DNA of 64,000 bases from the NCBI RefSeq assembly GCF_031822435.1, contig NZ_JAVQLW010000001.1:1738501-1802500 (forward strand). The letters are read 5' to 3'. Position numbers and translations under genes: made by a program. Under the pieces are notes generated by a model. That model did no database searches. It saw nothing but the letters and a program-made list of their open reading frames with translations, and was not told the DNA's origin. Shown piece by piece: positions 35,606-43,873 of this stretch (positions are counted from its first letter, which is position 1; each line of letters opens with the position of its first letter). The stretch is from Paracoccus sp. MBLB3053 (GTDB taxonomy: Bacteria > Pseudomonadota > Alphaproteobacteria > Rhodobacterales > Rhodobacteraceae).

Positions 35606-36448
35606 ATGAACAAGCACACCGCCTCTGACCCGCTCAAATCCCCGACCCGGAATGCTGGCGGGTCCAGACCTGTGCGGCCGCGAGTTTCGATTGTCGTGCC
35701 GCTGCGGGACGAGGCGGAAAACATCGTTCCACTTGTCGAGGAGATACGGCAGGTCCTCGAGCCGCTTTGCCCCTATGAGATCCTGCTTGTCGACGATGCA
35801 TCGAAGGATGGCACGCGGGAGGTCTGCATTTCCCTCGTCACAGCCTTTCCGGGGATGCGCCTGATCTGTCACGACGACCCGGCAGGGCAATCGGCCGCGA
35901 TCCATTCCGGGGTGCGGGCGGCGCGCGCGAACCTTGTCGCGACGCTCGACGGGGATGGCCAGAACCCGCCGGCCCATCTCGCCAGCCTGCTCGCGCCCTT
36001 CCTTGCACCGGCGAGCGACCCGGCATTGGGGCTCGTGGCCGGGCAGAGGGTCGGTCGCAAGGACAGTCTTTCCAAACGTCTGGCCTCTCGTTTCGCGAAC
36101 GTGTTGCGGATGACGGTGCTGCGCGACGGAACGCGCGACACCGGATGCGGGCTCAAGGCTTTCAGACAGGATGCCTATCTGGCCTTGCCCTATTTCGATC
36201 ACCAGCACCGCTATCTTCCGGCACTTTTTGCGCGCGACGGCTGGCGCATCGAACTGGTCGACGTGACGCATGCGGCCCGTCGCCACGGGCGATCGAAATA
36301 CGGAAATCTCAGGCGGGCTTTTGTCGGTATCTGGGATCTGCTGGGCGTGGCCTGGCTGATCCGGCGGCGCAAGCGAACGATCCCGCGCGAAATTGTCGTC
36401 AACGATCATGCCTTGGGCGGCTCGGGACAATCCGGTCGAGCGCAATAG
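35606..36448 (+). CDS. GT2 glycosyltransferase, polyprenyl-phosphate sugar synthase type
   Basis: Family 2 glycosyltransferase of 280 residues like dolichol-phosphate mannose synthase, ArnC and RgtE. It loads a sugar from a nucleotide sugar onto a polyprenyl phosphate at the cytoplasmic face. Motifs: VSIVVPLRDEAENIVPLVEE, LLVDDASKDGT, DPAGQSAAIHSGV, LVATLDGDGQNPP (DxD region) and DTGCGLKAFRQDAY. The C-terminal membrane anchors of ArnC-type enzymes are missing, and the end is basic (WLIRRRKRTIP), as in soluble DPM1-like forms. ATG 35606 has GGAG upstream; GTG 35594 is less likely. It is the first of four genes that appear to modify surface lipid. Confidence 0.88.
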   Translation: MNKHTASDPLKSPTRNAGGSRPVRPRVSIVVPLRDEAENIVPLVEEIRQVLEPLCPYEILLVDDASKDGTREVCISLVTAFPGMRLICHDDPAGQSAAIHSGVRAARANLVATLDGDGQNPPAHLASLLAPFLAPASDPALGLVAGQRVGRKDSLSKRLASRFANVLRMTVLRDGTRDTGCGLKAFRQDAYLALPYFDHQHRYLPALFARDGWRIELVDVTHAARRHGRSKYGNLRRAFVGIWDLLGVAWLIRRRKRTIPREIVVNDHALGGSGQSGRAQ

Positions 36449-36462
36449 AAGGGGAGGCCAAA

Positions 36463-36780
36463 ATGCGGGAAATCGTCTGGTCCGCACTTCATGTCGAAAG
36501 TTGGACCGAGTTCATCTGGGTCCTTGTCGGGCTGGCGGGGCAGTTGCTTTTCACCGCGAGGTTTCTCGTCCAGTGGATCGTTTCCGAGCGGCAGAAGCGT
36601 TCGGTCATTCCTGTCGCCTTCTGGTACTTCTCGCTTGGCGGCGGGGCCGTGCTGTTCAGCTATGCGCTCTGGCGCCGGGACCCCGTCTTCATTCTGGGCC
36701 AATCGATGGGCCTGGTGATCTATATCCGCAATCTCTGGCTCATTCATGCAGAACGCAACGGACGTGCCTATCAGGGCTGA
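36463..36780 (+). CDS. Lipid-A-disaccharide synthase N-terminal domain (LAB_N) membrane protein
   Basis: Small membrane protein of 105 residues with the LAB_N domain: WTEFIWVLVGLAGQLLFTAR, FLVQWIVSERQKRSVIP, VAFWYFSLGGGAVLFSYALW and GLVIYIRNLWLI, about three membrane spans. It is not an enzyme by itself; the domain is found fused to LpxB or next to glycosyltransferases of lipid A modification. AGGGGAGG precedes the ATG at 36463, 14 bases after the GT2 stop. Its last 35 bases overlap the GT39 gene in another frame. I infer a helper or sugar-lipid flipping role. Confidence 0.85.
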   Translation: MREIVWSALHVESWTEFIWVLVGLAGQLLFTARFLVQWIVSERQKRSVIPVAFWYFSLGGGAVLFSYALWRRDPVFILGQSMGLVIYIRNLWLIHAERNGRAYQG

Positions 36781-38257
36781 CGCGCAGGGTGCCGCCTTGG
36801 CCGAGGAACGGGGCCTACGGGTCACATTCACGCTGATCTGTGCCCTGACGCTTTACCGAATGGCGCTTGGCTATCTCGACCTGACCGAGCTTTCTACCGA
36901 TGAAGCGCAATATTGGGCCTGGGGGCAGGAATCGTCCTTTGGGGCCTATTCAAAGCCCCCGCTGATCGGATGGATCATCCGGGCCTCGACCGAACTTTTC
37001 GGCCATTCGGTCTGGGCCGTCCGTCTGCCCGCCGCGATCATTCACGCGGCAACCGCCTTGGCGATCCTGTCACTGGCGCGCAGGATTGTCGATCAGCGCA
37101 TTGCGGCGATGGCCGCGCTTGCCTATCTGACCGCGCCGGCCGTGGCGCTGGGATCGGCGCTGATGACGACGGATACACCGCTTCTGCTCGCCTCGGCGCT
37201 TGCGCTGATCGCACAGCATGAGCTGGGGCGCGCGCGTCTGGATCGCCGCCCCGGTTTCTGGCTGGCCGTGGGGTTGGGCGCCGCCGTCGGCATCGGGCTT
37301 CTTGCGAAATACGCGATGGCCTATGCCATCGTCGGCATGATCGGCGCCGCCGTGGTTTCGTCGAATTGGCGCATTCGTGGCCGCGATCTGCTGACGGCCG
37401 TGACGGTGACCATCATTGTCCTTTTGCCGCATCTGGGCTGGTTGGCATCGCATGGCTTCGTCACGTTCCACCATCTTGCCCGCTCATCCGGCATCGAGGG
37501 CGGTCATCCGTCCTACGGCGTAGCCGCGAAGTTCATTCTTGACCAGCTGATGGTCATCGGTCCGGTCCTGTTTCCCGCCTGTCTTCTGGCGATGTCCCGT
37601 GCGACGCGGGGCAGCGATACCATTGCCCTGACCATGCTTGCCGCCGCGTCCCTCCTTATCGTCCTGTGCCAGGCGCTTGCCGGAAAGGCGCTGGCGAATT
37701 GGGCGGTGCTTTACATTGTGCCCGGATCGATCCTTGCCGCAGGCCTGCTCGCTGACAGGCCAAGGCTCTGGCTGGTATCCCTGACCTTCGGGCTGGCGAT
37801 TTCTCTGGCCCTGCCCCTGGCGAAGGTCGCTGCCACCGGGCTGCGCCTGCTGGATGGCAGATTGGCGATGGCGCGCTATCTGGGGCACGAGCCACTTGCG
37901 GACTGGGTCCTGAACGGGGCGGACCGGGTGGGCGCACGCATCCTTGTCGCGGCCGATCGCGACATCCTGGCTGATCTGACATGGTTCGGCACGCCCAGGG
38001 GCTATGAGGTGCGGGCGGTGCCCCCGAAATTCGCGCCGGCGAACCATTGGCAGCTGTCCCATCCGTTCGAGGCGCAGGAACTTCGGAGAGGCGAGAAAGC
38101 GCTGCTCGTTCTTCGCGAAGAGCGTCTGCATGGTTGTCGCGATGCCGCGATCCTTGACCGGATGCATCTCGACGCGGGATTTGGCCAAGGCAGCACGGTT
38201 GTTCTGATCCCGTTGGCAGGTTGGGGATGTCTGGCGGCGGAAGAGGGCGGGTCATGA
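36746..38257 (+). CDS. GT39-type glycosyltransferase (ArnT/PMT family)
   Basis: Polytopic membrane glycosyltransferase of 503 residues with a GT-C fold. The first loop carries LTELSTDEAQYWAWGQES, where the Asp-Glu pair is the expected catalytic/metal site of ArnT-like enzymes, followed by YSKPPLIGWIIRASTELFG. About 10-12 spans follow, then a C-terminal periplasmic domain (AADRDILADLTWFGTP). Such enzymes transfer a sugar from a polyprenyl phosphate to lipid A or another periplasmic acceptor. It begins inside the LAB_N gene and its stop overlaps the phosphatase start (ATGA), so the three are translated together. Confidence 0.88.
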   Translation: MQNATDVPIRADAQGAALAEERGLRVTFTLICALTLYRMALGYLDLTELSTDEAQYWAWGQESSFGAYSKPPLIGWIIRASTELFGHSVWAVRLPAAIIHAATALAILSLARRIVDQRIAAMAALAYLTAPAVALGSALMTTDTPLLLASALALIAQHELGRARLDRRPGFWLAVGLGAAVGIGLLAKYAMAYAIVGMIGAAVVSSNWRIRGRDLLTAVTVTIIVLLPHLGWLASHGFVTFHHLARSSGIEGGHPSYGVAAKFILDQLMVIGPVLFPACLLAMSRATRGSDTIALTMLAAASLLIVLCQALAGKALANWAVLYIVPGSILAAGLLADRPRLWLVSLTFGLAISLALPLAKVAATGLRLLDGRLAMARYLGHEPLADWVLNGADRVGARILVAADRDILADLTWFGTPRGYEVRAVPPKFAPANHWQLSHPFEAQELRRGEKALLVLREERLHGCRDAAILDRMHLDAGFGQGSTVVLIPLAGWGCLAAEEGGS

Positions 38258-38991
38258 CCGATCTCGTCTATCATCGCCTGCTGGCCGCCTATCTTCTTTC
38301 GGTTCTCACCGCGCTGCTGGTCTTTGCCTATCATCCCGGGCTTGATCTGGCAGTCTCGAGACTGCTGATCGACGCGGCACAGCACGTCGCGATCGCTCCA
38401 AGAGTGCTGAAGCATCTCAACGATGGCCTGCGTCTGGGGATGGAGCTGTTCGCCTTTGCCGCCCTTGTCGCCACGCTTCTTGCCTGGCGCCGGCCCGGCC
38501 TGAAGGGTGCGGCATTGCGGTGCTGGGGGTTCATTGCGCTTAACCTGCTGCTCGCCCCGGGGCTCGTCGTCAACCTGATATTGAAAAGCAATCTTGGGCG
38601 GGCGCGGCCCGTCGATGTGATCGAGTTCGGCGGCGGCGCGCATTTTACCCCCGCCTGGGTGATCTCCGATCAATGCGTGCGGAACTGTTCGTTCACCTCG
38701 GGCGATGTCGGTCTGGTCGCAAGCGTTTCCATCTGCGTCGTCGTTCTGCTTTGGCAACGGCTATCAAAACTGGGACGAGGCTGGGCCGTGGTCGCAGCCT
38801 GCCTGTCGGTCGTGGTGATATCCATGCTGAGGCTGGCTTTGGGGCGGCACTTTCTCAGCGATGTCATCTTCTCGACCCTGATTTCCGGCGGGGTCGCACT
38901 CGTCCTCTATCCGGTGCTGTTGCTGGGCGATAGGCGGCCCGGTGTCGAGGGAACGAAATGGTCCTTGGCTCGGATGCGTCCAGCAACCTGA
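38254..38991 (+). CDS. PAP2-family phosphatase, LpxF-like
   Basis: Membrane phosphatase of 245 residues. Motif 1 is KSNLGRARPVD, motif 3 is RLALGRHFLSDV with its His and Asp. In motif 2 the family P-S-G-H is here CSFTSGDVG, so the usual His is replaced by Asp. A similar change (S-G-E) is found in LpxF-type lipid A 4'-phosphatases, and the segment FTPAWVISDQCVRNCSFTSG also agrees with that group. It probably removes a lipid A or polyprenyl phosphate. ATG 38254 overlaps the upstream stop; ATG 38227 is a weaker choice. It is the last gene of the operon. Confidence 0.82.
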   Translation: MTDLVYHRLLAAYLLSVLTALLVFAYHPGLDLAVSRLLIDAAQHVAIAPRVLKHLNDGLRLGMELFAFAALVATLLAWRRPGLKGAALRCWGFIALNLLLAPGLVVNLILKSNLGRARPVDVIEFGGGAHFTPAWVISDQCVRNCSFTSGDVGLVASVSICVVVLLWQRLSKLGRGWAVVAACLSVVVISMLRLALGRHFLSDVIFSTLISGGVALVLYPVLLLGDRRPGVEGTKWSLARMRPAT

Positions 38992-39096
38992 GCGGCCTTT
39001 GAGGCGCATGCCTGCCGCATTCGGCTCAGATCAATCAGGACAGTTCTGTTTCCGGTCTCTTGTTCCTGTCGGTTTCGAATTGCTCGTTTCAAGATT

Positions 39097-39115
39097 GGAA
39101 TTATTATATTTCCAG
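39097..39115 (+). promoter_or_regulatory. Palindrome in front of marR
   Basis: TGGAA and TTCCA arms are separated by nine A/T bases, with inner TAT / ATA symmetry as well (19 bases in all). It lies 13 bases before the marR ATG, in an A/T-rich stretch that would suit a promoter. MarR proteins commonly bind such sites to repress themselves. Confidence 0.5.
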
Positions 39116-39128
39116 ACGAAATAATTCG

Positions 39129-39560
39129 ATGTGCGAAATGCCTGCCAGAACTCAAGATGACGGTCTTGTTCACATGCTGATGGCGCTTAACCGCCAGATG
39201 GTCAGCCAACTGTCCGGTGACGGGCTGCCAGTTGATCAATGGCGCGTCCTGTCGCTGCTGCGGGGCAATCCTGACGGCCTGACGATGGGCGGCATATGCG
39301 AGGGCATGGGAATGCCTGCCCCCAGCGTGACGAAGCTTATCGACAGGATGGTGGCCGAAGCGCTTGTCTACCGCATCCCCAATCCCAGGGATCGCCGTGT
39401 CGTTGTCATCCTCGCCTCGGATAAGGGCAAGGCGCTGCTCGAAGAAACGAACGGGCGGATGGGCCGCTACGAGGATCAGCTTAGCGCCGAGTTCGAGGCG
39501 AAGGACGTCGCCAAGCTGCAAGAGATGCTGAGCCATCTTCTGGCCAGCAAGTCCTCCTGA
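39129..39560 (+). CDS. MarR family transcriptional regulator
   Basis: Regulator of 143 residues with the MarR winged helix-turn-helix: LPVDQWRVLSLLRGNPDGLT, then MGGICEGMGMPAPSVTKLID and the wing RIPNPRDRRVVVILASDKGK. Helices at both ends form the dimer interface. The ligand and targets cannot be told. ATG 39129 is chosen, though the ribosome-binding site is weak; an ATG nine bases later is possible. A palindrome just upstream suggests self-control. It lies between the surface-lipid operon and pabB without obvious link to either. Confidence 0.88.
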   Translation: MCEMPARTQDDGLVHMLMALNRQMVSQLSGDGLPVDQWRVLSLLRGNPDGLTMGGICEGMGMPAPSVTKLIDRMVAEALVYRIPNPRDRRVVVILASDKGKALLEETNGRMGRYEDQLSAEFEAKDVAKLQEMLSHLLASKSS

Positions 39561-39707
39561 CGAATATCTGCAAACCGACGCCGCCTTCCGGCTCGACGTG
39601 ATCCGCCAGCGCCGCAGTCATGCAGCGCGACCCGGATTGGCTGGACAGCCGGTCGCTGCTCGGGCATCAGCGGGGCGTTCGTGATATCTGCAAAGGTCAG
39701 GGGTGGC

Positions 39708-40844
39708 ATGATCGTTTTCGAAGACGGGCCCGGAGGGCATGCGGCGCTGTTTCGCAATGCCTCGCGTCAGGTGACCGCCTGGACGCCGGAGGAAGTTCTG
39801 CCCGCGCTGCAAACGGTCGAGGCGGAACGCCAGCGCGGGGCCTGGGTTGCCGGCTGGATCGGTTACGAAGCCGGGATGGCCCTGGAAGCTCGGTTGAAAC
39901 CGCTCTTGCGCCTGTCGCAAGATGAACCGCTGTTGGTCTTCGGCATCCACGATGGGCCGGAATCCCCCGACGAGTTCCTGCGCGCCGCGCAAGGAGAGGC
40001 CGAGGGGGTGCGGCTATCGCCATTCGCCCCGCTGCTGGACGAGGCGGGCTACGGCAAGAGTTTCCGGCGGCTCGCAGACTATATCGGCCAGGGCGACTGT
40101 TATCAGGTGAACCTGACCTTTCCGCTTGGGGCGCGATTGACGGCTGGCACCGGTGCGGGGCTCTATGCGGCGCTGAGGCAAAGGCAGCCGGTCGGACACG
40201 GCGCCTTTGCAGATCTCGGTGTCGGGCCGGTCATCATTTCGCGTTCGCCCGAACTGTTCTTCCAGCTTGACGCGGAAGGGGTGATCGAAACCCGTCCGAT
40301 GAAGGGCACGGCGCCCCGCGATCCCGATCCCGAACGCGACCAGGCGGTCGCCAGGGAACTGCGCGAAAGCGAAAAGAACCGCGCCGAAAACCTGATGATC
40401 GTCGATCTTCTGCGCAACGACATTTCCCGCATTTCCGAAGTCGGATCGGTCCGCGTGCCCGAACTGTTTCGCGTCGATACCTTGCAGACCGTGCACCAGA
40501 TGATCTCGCGCGTGGTCGGTCGGCTGGATGGCCCCGCGCGGCTCGATCGGCTGATGCAGGCGCTGTTTCCCTGCGGATCGGTGACCGGTGCGCCAAAAAT
40601 CCGTGCCATGCAGATCATCGCCGAGCTCGAGCCCTTTGCACGCGGCATCTATTGCGGGTCAATGGGATGGATGGCGCCCGATGGCAGCGCCTCGTTCAAT
40701 GTCGCGATCCGGACCTTGCGGCTGTTTCCCGAAGGTCGGGTGCTGATGAATGTGGGCGGCGGAGTTGTGCAGGATTCCACCGCCGCCGGAGAATGGGAGG
40801 AGGCGCTATGGAAGGCGCGCTTCGCGGATCTGAGCCGGGGCTGA
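39708..40844 (+). CDS. pabB: Aminodeoxychorismate synthase component I
   Basis: Converts chorismate with ammonia to 4-amino-4-deoxychorismate for folate synthesis. The 378-residue protein is a chorismate-binding enzyme of the anthranilate synthase I family: GDCYQVNLTFPLGARL, SPELFFQLD, IETRPMKGTAPR with the nucleophilic Lys typical of PabB, ENLMIVDLLRNDISR, LFPCGSVTGAPKIRAMQIIAE in parts, and RTLRLFPEGRVLMNVGGG. ATG 39708 has GTCAGGGG upstream; GTG 39681 is an alternative. It overlaps the aminotransferase gene by 37 bases. The glutaminase partner (PabA) is not in the window. Confidence 0.93.
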   Translation: MIVFEDGPGGHAALFRNASRQVTAWTPEEVLPALQTVEAERQRGAWVAGWIGYEAGMALEARLKPLLRLSQDEPLLVFGIHDGPESPDEFLRAAQGEAEGVRLSPFAPLLDEAGYGKSFRRLADYIGQGDCYQVNLTFPLGARLTAGTGAGLYAALRQRQPVGHGAFADLGVGPVIISRSPELFFQLDAEGVIETRPMKGTAPRDPDPERDQAVARELRESEKNRAENLMIVDLLRNDISRISEVGSVRVPELFRVDTLQTVHQMISRVVGRLDGPARLDRLMQALFPCGSVTGAPKIRAMQIIAELEPFARGIYCGSMGWMAPDGSASFNVAIRTLRLFPEGRVLMNVGGGVVQDSTAAGEWEEALWKARFADLSRG

Positions 40845-41440
40845 AGCTGATCGAAACGCTGCTGTGGGACGCCGAGAGCTTGGTTCGGTTACCCCGCCAT
40901 CTTGCACGGCTTTCGCGTTCGGCTCGGGCGCTGGGCTGGCATTGCGAACTGGCGGCGGCCGAAGCCGCGCTTGACAATGCCGTGCCGCAGGGCCCGGCGC
41001 GGATGCGGCTGACACTGGACGCCAAGGGTGAAATCGGGGTGACGGCGGGGGTGTTGGCGCCGGTGCGGCCGGTCTGGCGGCTTGCCCTGGCCAGAGTACG
41101 GCTTGAATCGTCCGATCCCTGGCTATCGGTAAAGTCCAGCCGCAGGCACCTTTATGATCGGAGCCGCGACGAATTGCCCGCGACGATCGAGGAACTCATC
41201 TTTTTGAATGAGCGCGACGAGGTCTGCGAAGGGACGATCACGAATATCTTCTACGATCTGGGAGAGGGGCTGCGCACACCACCGCTGCGCTCGGGCCTTT
41301 TGCCCGGCGTGCTGCGCGAGGAATTGCTCGCAACGGGTGGCTGCATCGAGCGCCCATTTGCAGCGGCAGAACTGGCAAGCGCCCGGCTTTGGGTCGGGAA
41401 TTCGCTGCGAGGACTGATCCCGGCCGAAATGGCGGACTAA
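40808..41440 (+). CDS. pabC: Class IV aminotransferase, aminodeoxychorismate lyase type
   Basis: PLP enzyme of 210 residues of the fold-type IV group. Next to pabB the likely reaction is release of 4-aminobenzoate from aminodeoxychorismate. It shows LIETLLWDAESLVRLPRHLA, the conserved Arg region, KSSRRHLYDRSRDE with the PLP Lys of this family near residue 109, FLNERDEVCEGTITNIFYDL and PLRSGLLPGVLREELL. It is shorter than E. coli PabC (269), as are many alphaproteobacterial forms. GGGAGGAGG precedes ATG 40808, which lies inside pabB. Assignment to PabC rests partly on the gene pair. Confidence 0.85.
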   Translation: MEGALRGSEPGLKLIETLLWDAESLVRLPRHLARLSRSARALGWHCELAAAEAALDNAVPQGPARMRLTLDAKGEIGVTAGVLAPVRPVWRLALARVRLESSDPWLSVKSSRRHLYDRSRDELPATIEELIFLNERDEVCEGTITNIFYDLGEGLRTPPLRSGLLPGVLREELLATGGCIERPFAAAELASARLWVGNSLRGLIPAEMAD

Positions 41441-41468
41441 GCGCTGGGGCTTCCGGACCCCGCCTGGC

Positions 41469-42320
41469 TCAGAAGTCGAGCCCGAGGTCCAGCGTTCCCG
41501 CCGAATGGGTGAGCGCACCGACAGAAATGTAATCGACGCCCGTCGCGGCCACCTCGGCGATGCGGGCAAGGCGCATGTTGCCCGATGCTTCGAGCTTGAG
41601 CCGATCCGCGTTCAGCGCGACCGCCTCGCGCAGGGTGGGGCTGTCCATGTTGTCAAGCAGGACGACATCCGCGCCACCCTCGTCAAGGACATCGGCAAGC
41701 TGGTCCAGCCTGTCCACCTCGATTTCCACCCGGACCATATGCGAGGCCCGCGCCTTCACCGCCTGAAGCACCGAACGGATGCCGCCCGCGGCCGCGATAT
41801 GGTTGTCCTTGATCAGGATCGCGTCCGAAAGCGAGAAGCGGTGATTGAAGCCGCCGCCATGCAGCACGGCCTGTTTCTCGACGATGCGCAGCCCGGGCGT
41901 GGTCTTGCGAGTGCAGGTGATCCGGGCCTTGGTGCCCCGCGTTTCGGCGACAAAGGCAGCGGTCTGGGTCGCGATCCCGCAAAGGCGCCCGGCGAAGTTC
42001 AACGCCACGCGCTCGGCCGTCAGGATCGAGGCTGCCTCACCCCTGATTTCGGCCATGACCTCGCCCTTGTCGAAAGCGCCGCCATCCGGGACATGCAAGT
42101 GAAATTCCAGCGACGGATCGACCAGGCGAAAGGCGATCTCTGCAAGCTGCATCCCCGACGCGATGCCGGCTTCGCGCGCAACGATCCTCGCTGCGTAGCG
42201 GGTGCCTGCAGGGATCACCGTCCGGGTCGTCAAGTCGCCATATGTTCCCAAGTCCTCGGCCAGCGCGCCGCGCACCAGGGGTTCGAGGATCAGATCGGGA
42301 AAGGAGGGCTGCGCGTTCAT
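41469..42320 (-). CDS. nadC: Nicotinate-nucleotide diphosphorylase (quinolinate phosphoribosyltransferase)
   Basis: Third step of de novo NAD synthesis: quinolinate plus PRPP gives nicotinate mononucleotide. The 283-residue protein contains ALAEDLGTYGDLTTRTVIP, LNFAGRLCGIATQTAAFV, ITCTRKTTPGLRIVEKQAVL, the substrate site GGGFNHRFSLSDAILIKDNH in parts, VEIEVDRLDQ, and LDNM plus LEASGNM at the phosphate site. It is the last gene of nadA-nadB-nadC; its ATG overlaps the nadB stop (ATGA). It is convergent with pabC, with 28 bases between the stops. Confidence 0.96.
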   Translation of the reverse strand: MNAQPSFPDLILEPLVRGALAEDLGTYGDLTTRTVIPAGTRYAARIVAREAGIASGMQLAEIAFRLVDPSLEFHLHVPDGGAFDKGEVMAEIRGEAASILTAERVALNFAGRLCGIATQTAAFVAETRGTKARITCTRKTTPGLRIVEKQAVLHGGGFNHRFSLSDAILIKDNHIAAAGGIRSVLQAVKARASHMVRVEIEVDRLDQLADVLDEGGADVVLLDNMDSPTLREAVALNADRLKLEASGNMRLARIAEVAATGVDYISVGALTHSAGTLDLGLDF

Positions 42321-43873
42321 GCGGGTTCCTTCAGGCTGGGACGCAAGGCCATGGCCTCGACAAGGGTCATGCGGGTGCGCCGGCCAACGGCGCCCTGGGT
42401 TTCGCGGAAGTCGCTGCGGAAATGGGCGCCCCGGCTTTCACGACGGGCAAGGGCTGCGGTGGCGATCAGCCTTGCAGTTGCTGTCATGTTGCGCAGCACC
42501 TCGCAGTCCGGCTGGCCTGCCTCCACTGCCTCGATCTCGTGCAGGCATTGGGTCAGGCCGACAGCATCACGGACAACGCCAGCCCCGGCGGTCATCGCGC
42601 GGCGCAGGCGCGCGACCAGGGCAGGATCTGGCAGCGGGCGAGGAGAAAGGTCGGGCAGAACGACCGCGCCCGTGCTTGCCACCGGAACGGTCGCGGCGAT
42701 CGATTCCGCACAGCGCCCCGCGAAGACCAGCGCTTCCAGCAACCCGTTCGATGCCAGCCGGTTCGCCCCGTGCAGCCCGGTCGATGCGGCCTCGCCGCAG
42801 GCCCAGAGGCCCGGCAGGCTGGTGCGGCCATTCCTGTCCGTCTCGACGCCACCCATATGGTAATGCGCGGCGGCGGCGACGGGGATCAGTTCGCTGGTCG
42901 GGTCGATCCCGGCGCGGGTGCAGGCCCCGGCGACGGCCGGGAAATCTGTCAGGACACGTGCACCAAGGCACCCACGGGTGTCGAGCGCGGGGCGCTGACC
43001 GGCCTGGCTTTGCAGATAGACGGCGCGGGCCACGATGTCGCGCGGCGCGAGTTCCGCATCGGGGTGCACGGCCAGCATGAAGCGCTCGCCCGCGTTGTTG
43101 ACAAGATGGGCGCCTTCGCCTCGCAGGGCTTCGGTCGCGAGGGGGGCGGGGTCTTCGCCCACATCCATGGCGGTCGGGTGGAACTGGACGAATTCCGGGT
43201 CTGCAATCACGGCGCCCGCCCGAGCTGCCATGCCGATGGCCTGGCCCGCGATGCGCGGAGGATTGGTCGTCACCGCGTAAAGCCCGCCGGACCCCCCGGC
43301 TGCCAGAAGGATGGCGGGCGCGCGCAGAAGGGTTTCGGCCGATCCGCTTTCCCGCATCAGCCGGACGCCGGAAACGCGGCCGTCCGCAATCTCAAGCCCC
43401 GTGGCCAGGAACCCTTCGAGCACCTGCACCGAGGGCGTCGCGCGCACGGCCGCGACAAGCGCGCGGGTGATCTCGGCGCCGGCCTGATCGCCGCGGACCC
43501 GAACCACGCGGGCCGCGCGATGCGCTGCCTCGCGCGAAAGAACGTAGCCGCCTTCCATCGTCCGGTCGAAGGGGGTGCCGATCTCGGTCAGATCCAGGAT
43601 CTGCGCGCGGGCCGCGCGCGTGACCAGATGGGCGATTTCCGGATCGACGAGTCCCGCCCCTGCGTTAAGCGTATCCTCGGCATGGGCCTCGGGACTGTCG
43701 GCGGGGTCCATTGCCGCAGCGACGCCGCCCTGTGCCCAGGCAGAGCTTGCCCCCTGGCCGAGGGGATCGGGCGAGATCAGCAGTACGGGACGGGGCGCAA
43801 GCCGCAGCGCGGCGGTCAGGGCTGCGAGCCCCGCACCCAGAATGACGATCCGACCCGTCGCGATCCCGTTCAT
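42317..43873 (-). CDS. nadB: L-aspartate oxidase
   Basis: Flavoenzyme that oxidises aspartate to iminoaspartate for quinolinate synthesis. The 518-residue protein begins with the FAD-binding GRIVILGAGLAALTAALRLA. It has SSAWAQGGVAAAM, HRAARVVRVRGDQAG (catalytic His region), LLAAGGSGGLYAVTTNP, DPEFVQFHPTAM and GLWACGEAASTGLHGANRLA, all typical of the NadB/SdhA family. The ATG at 43873 overlaps the nadA stop (ATGA); a longer frame upstream lies inside nadA and is not used. The final 30 residues lack the longer C-terminal domain of some homologues. Confidence 0.96.
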   Translation of the reverse strand: MNGIATGRIVILGAGLAALTAALRLAPRPVLLISPDPLGQGASSAWAQGGVAAAMDPADSPEAHAEDTLNAGAGLVDPEIAHLVTRAARAQILDLTEIGTPFDRTMEGGYVLSREAAHRAARVVRVRGDQAGAEITRALVAAVRATPSVQVLEGFLATGLEIADGRVSGVRLMRESGSAETLLRAPAILLAAGGSGGLYAVTTNPPRIAGQAIGMAARAGAVIADPEFVQFHPTAMDVGEDPAPLATEALRGEGAHLVNNAGERFMLAVHPDAELAPRDIVARAVYLQSQAGQRPALDTRGCLGARVLTDFPAVAGACTRAGIDPTSELIPVAAAAHYHMGGVETDRNGRTSLPGLWACGEAASTGLHGANRLASNGLLEALVFAGRCAESIAATVPVASTGAVVLPDLSPRPLPDPALVARLRRAMTAGAGVVRDAVGLTQCLHEIEAVEAGQPDCEVLRNMTATARLIATAALARRESRGAHFRSDFRETQGAVGRRTRMTLVEAMALRPSLKEPA

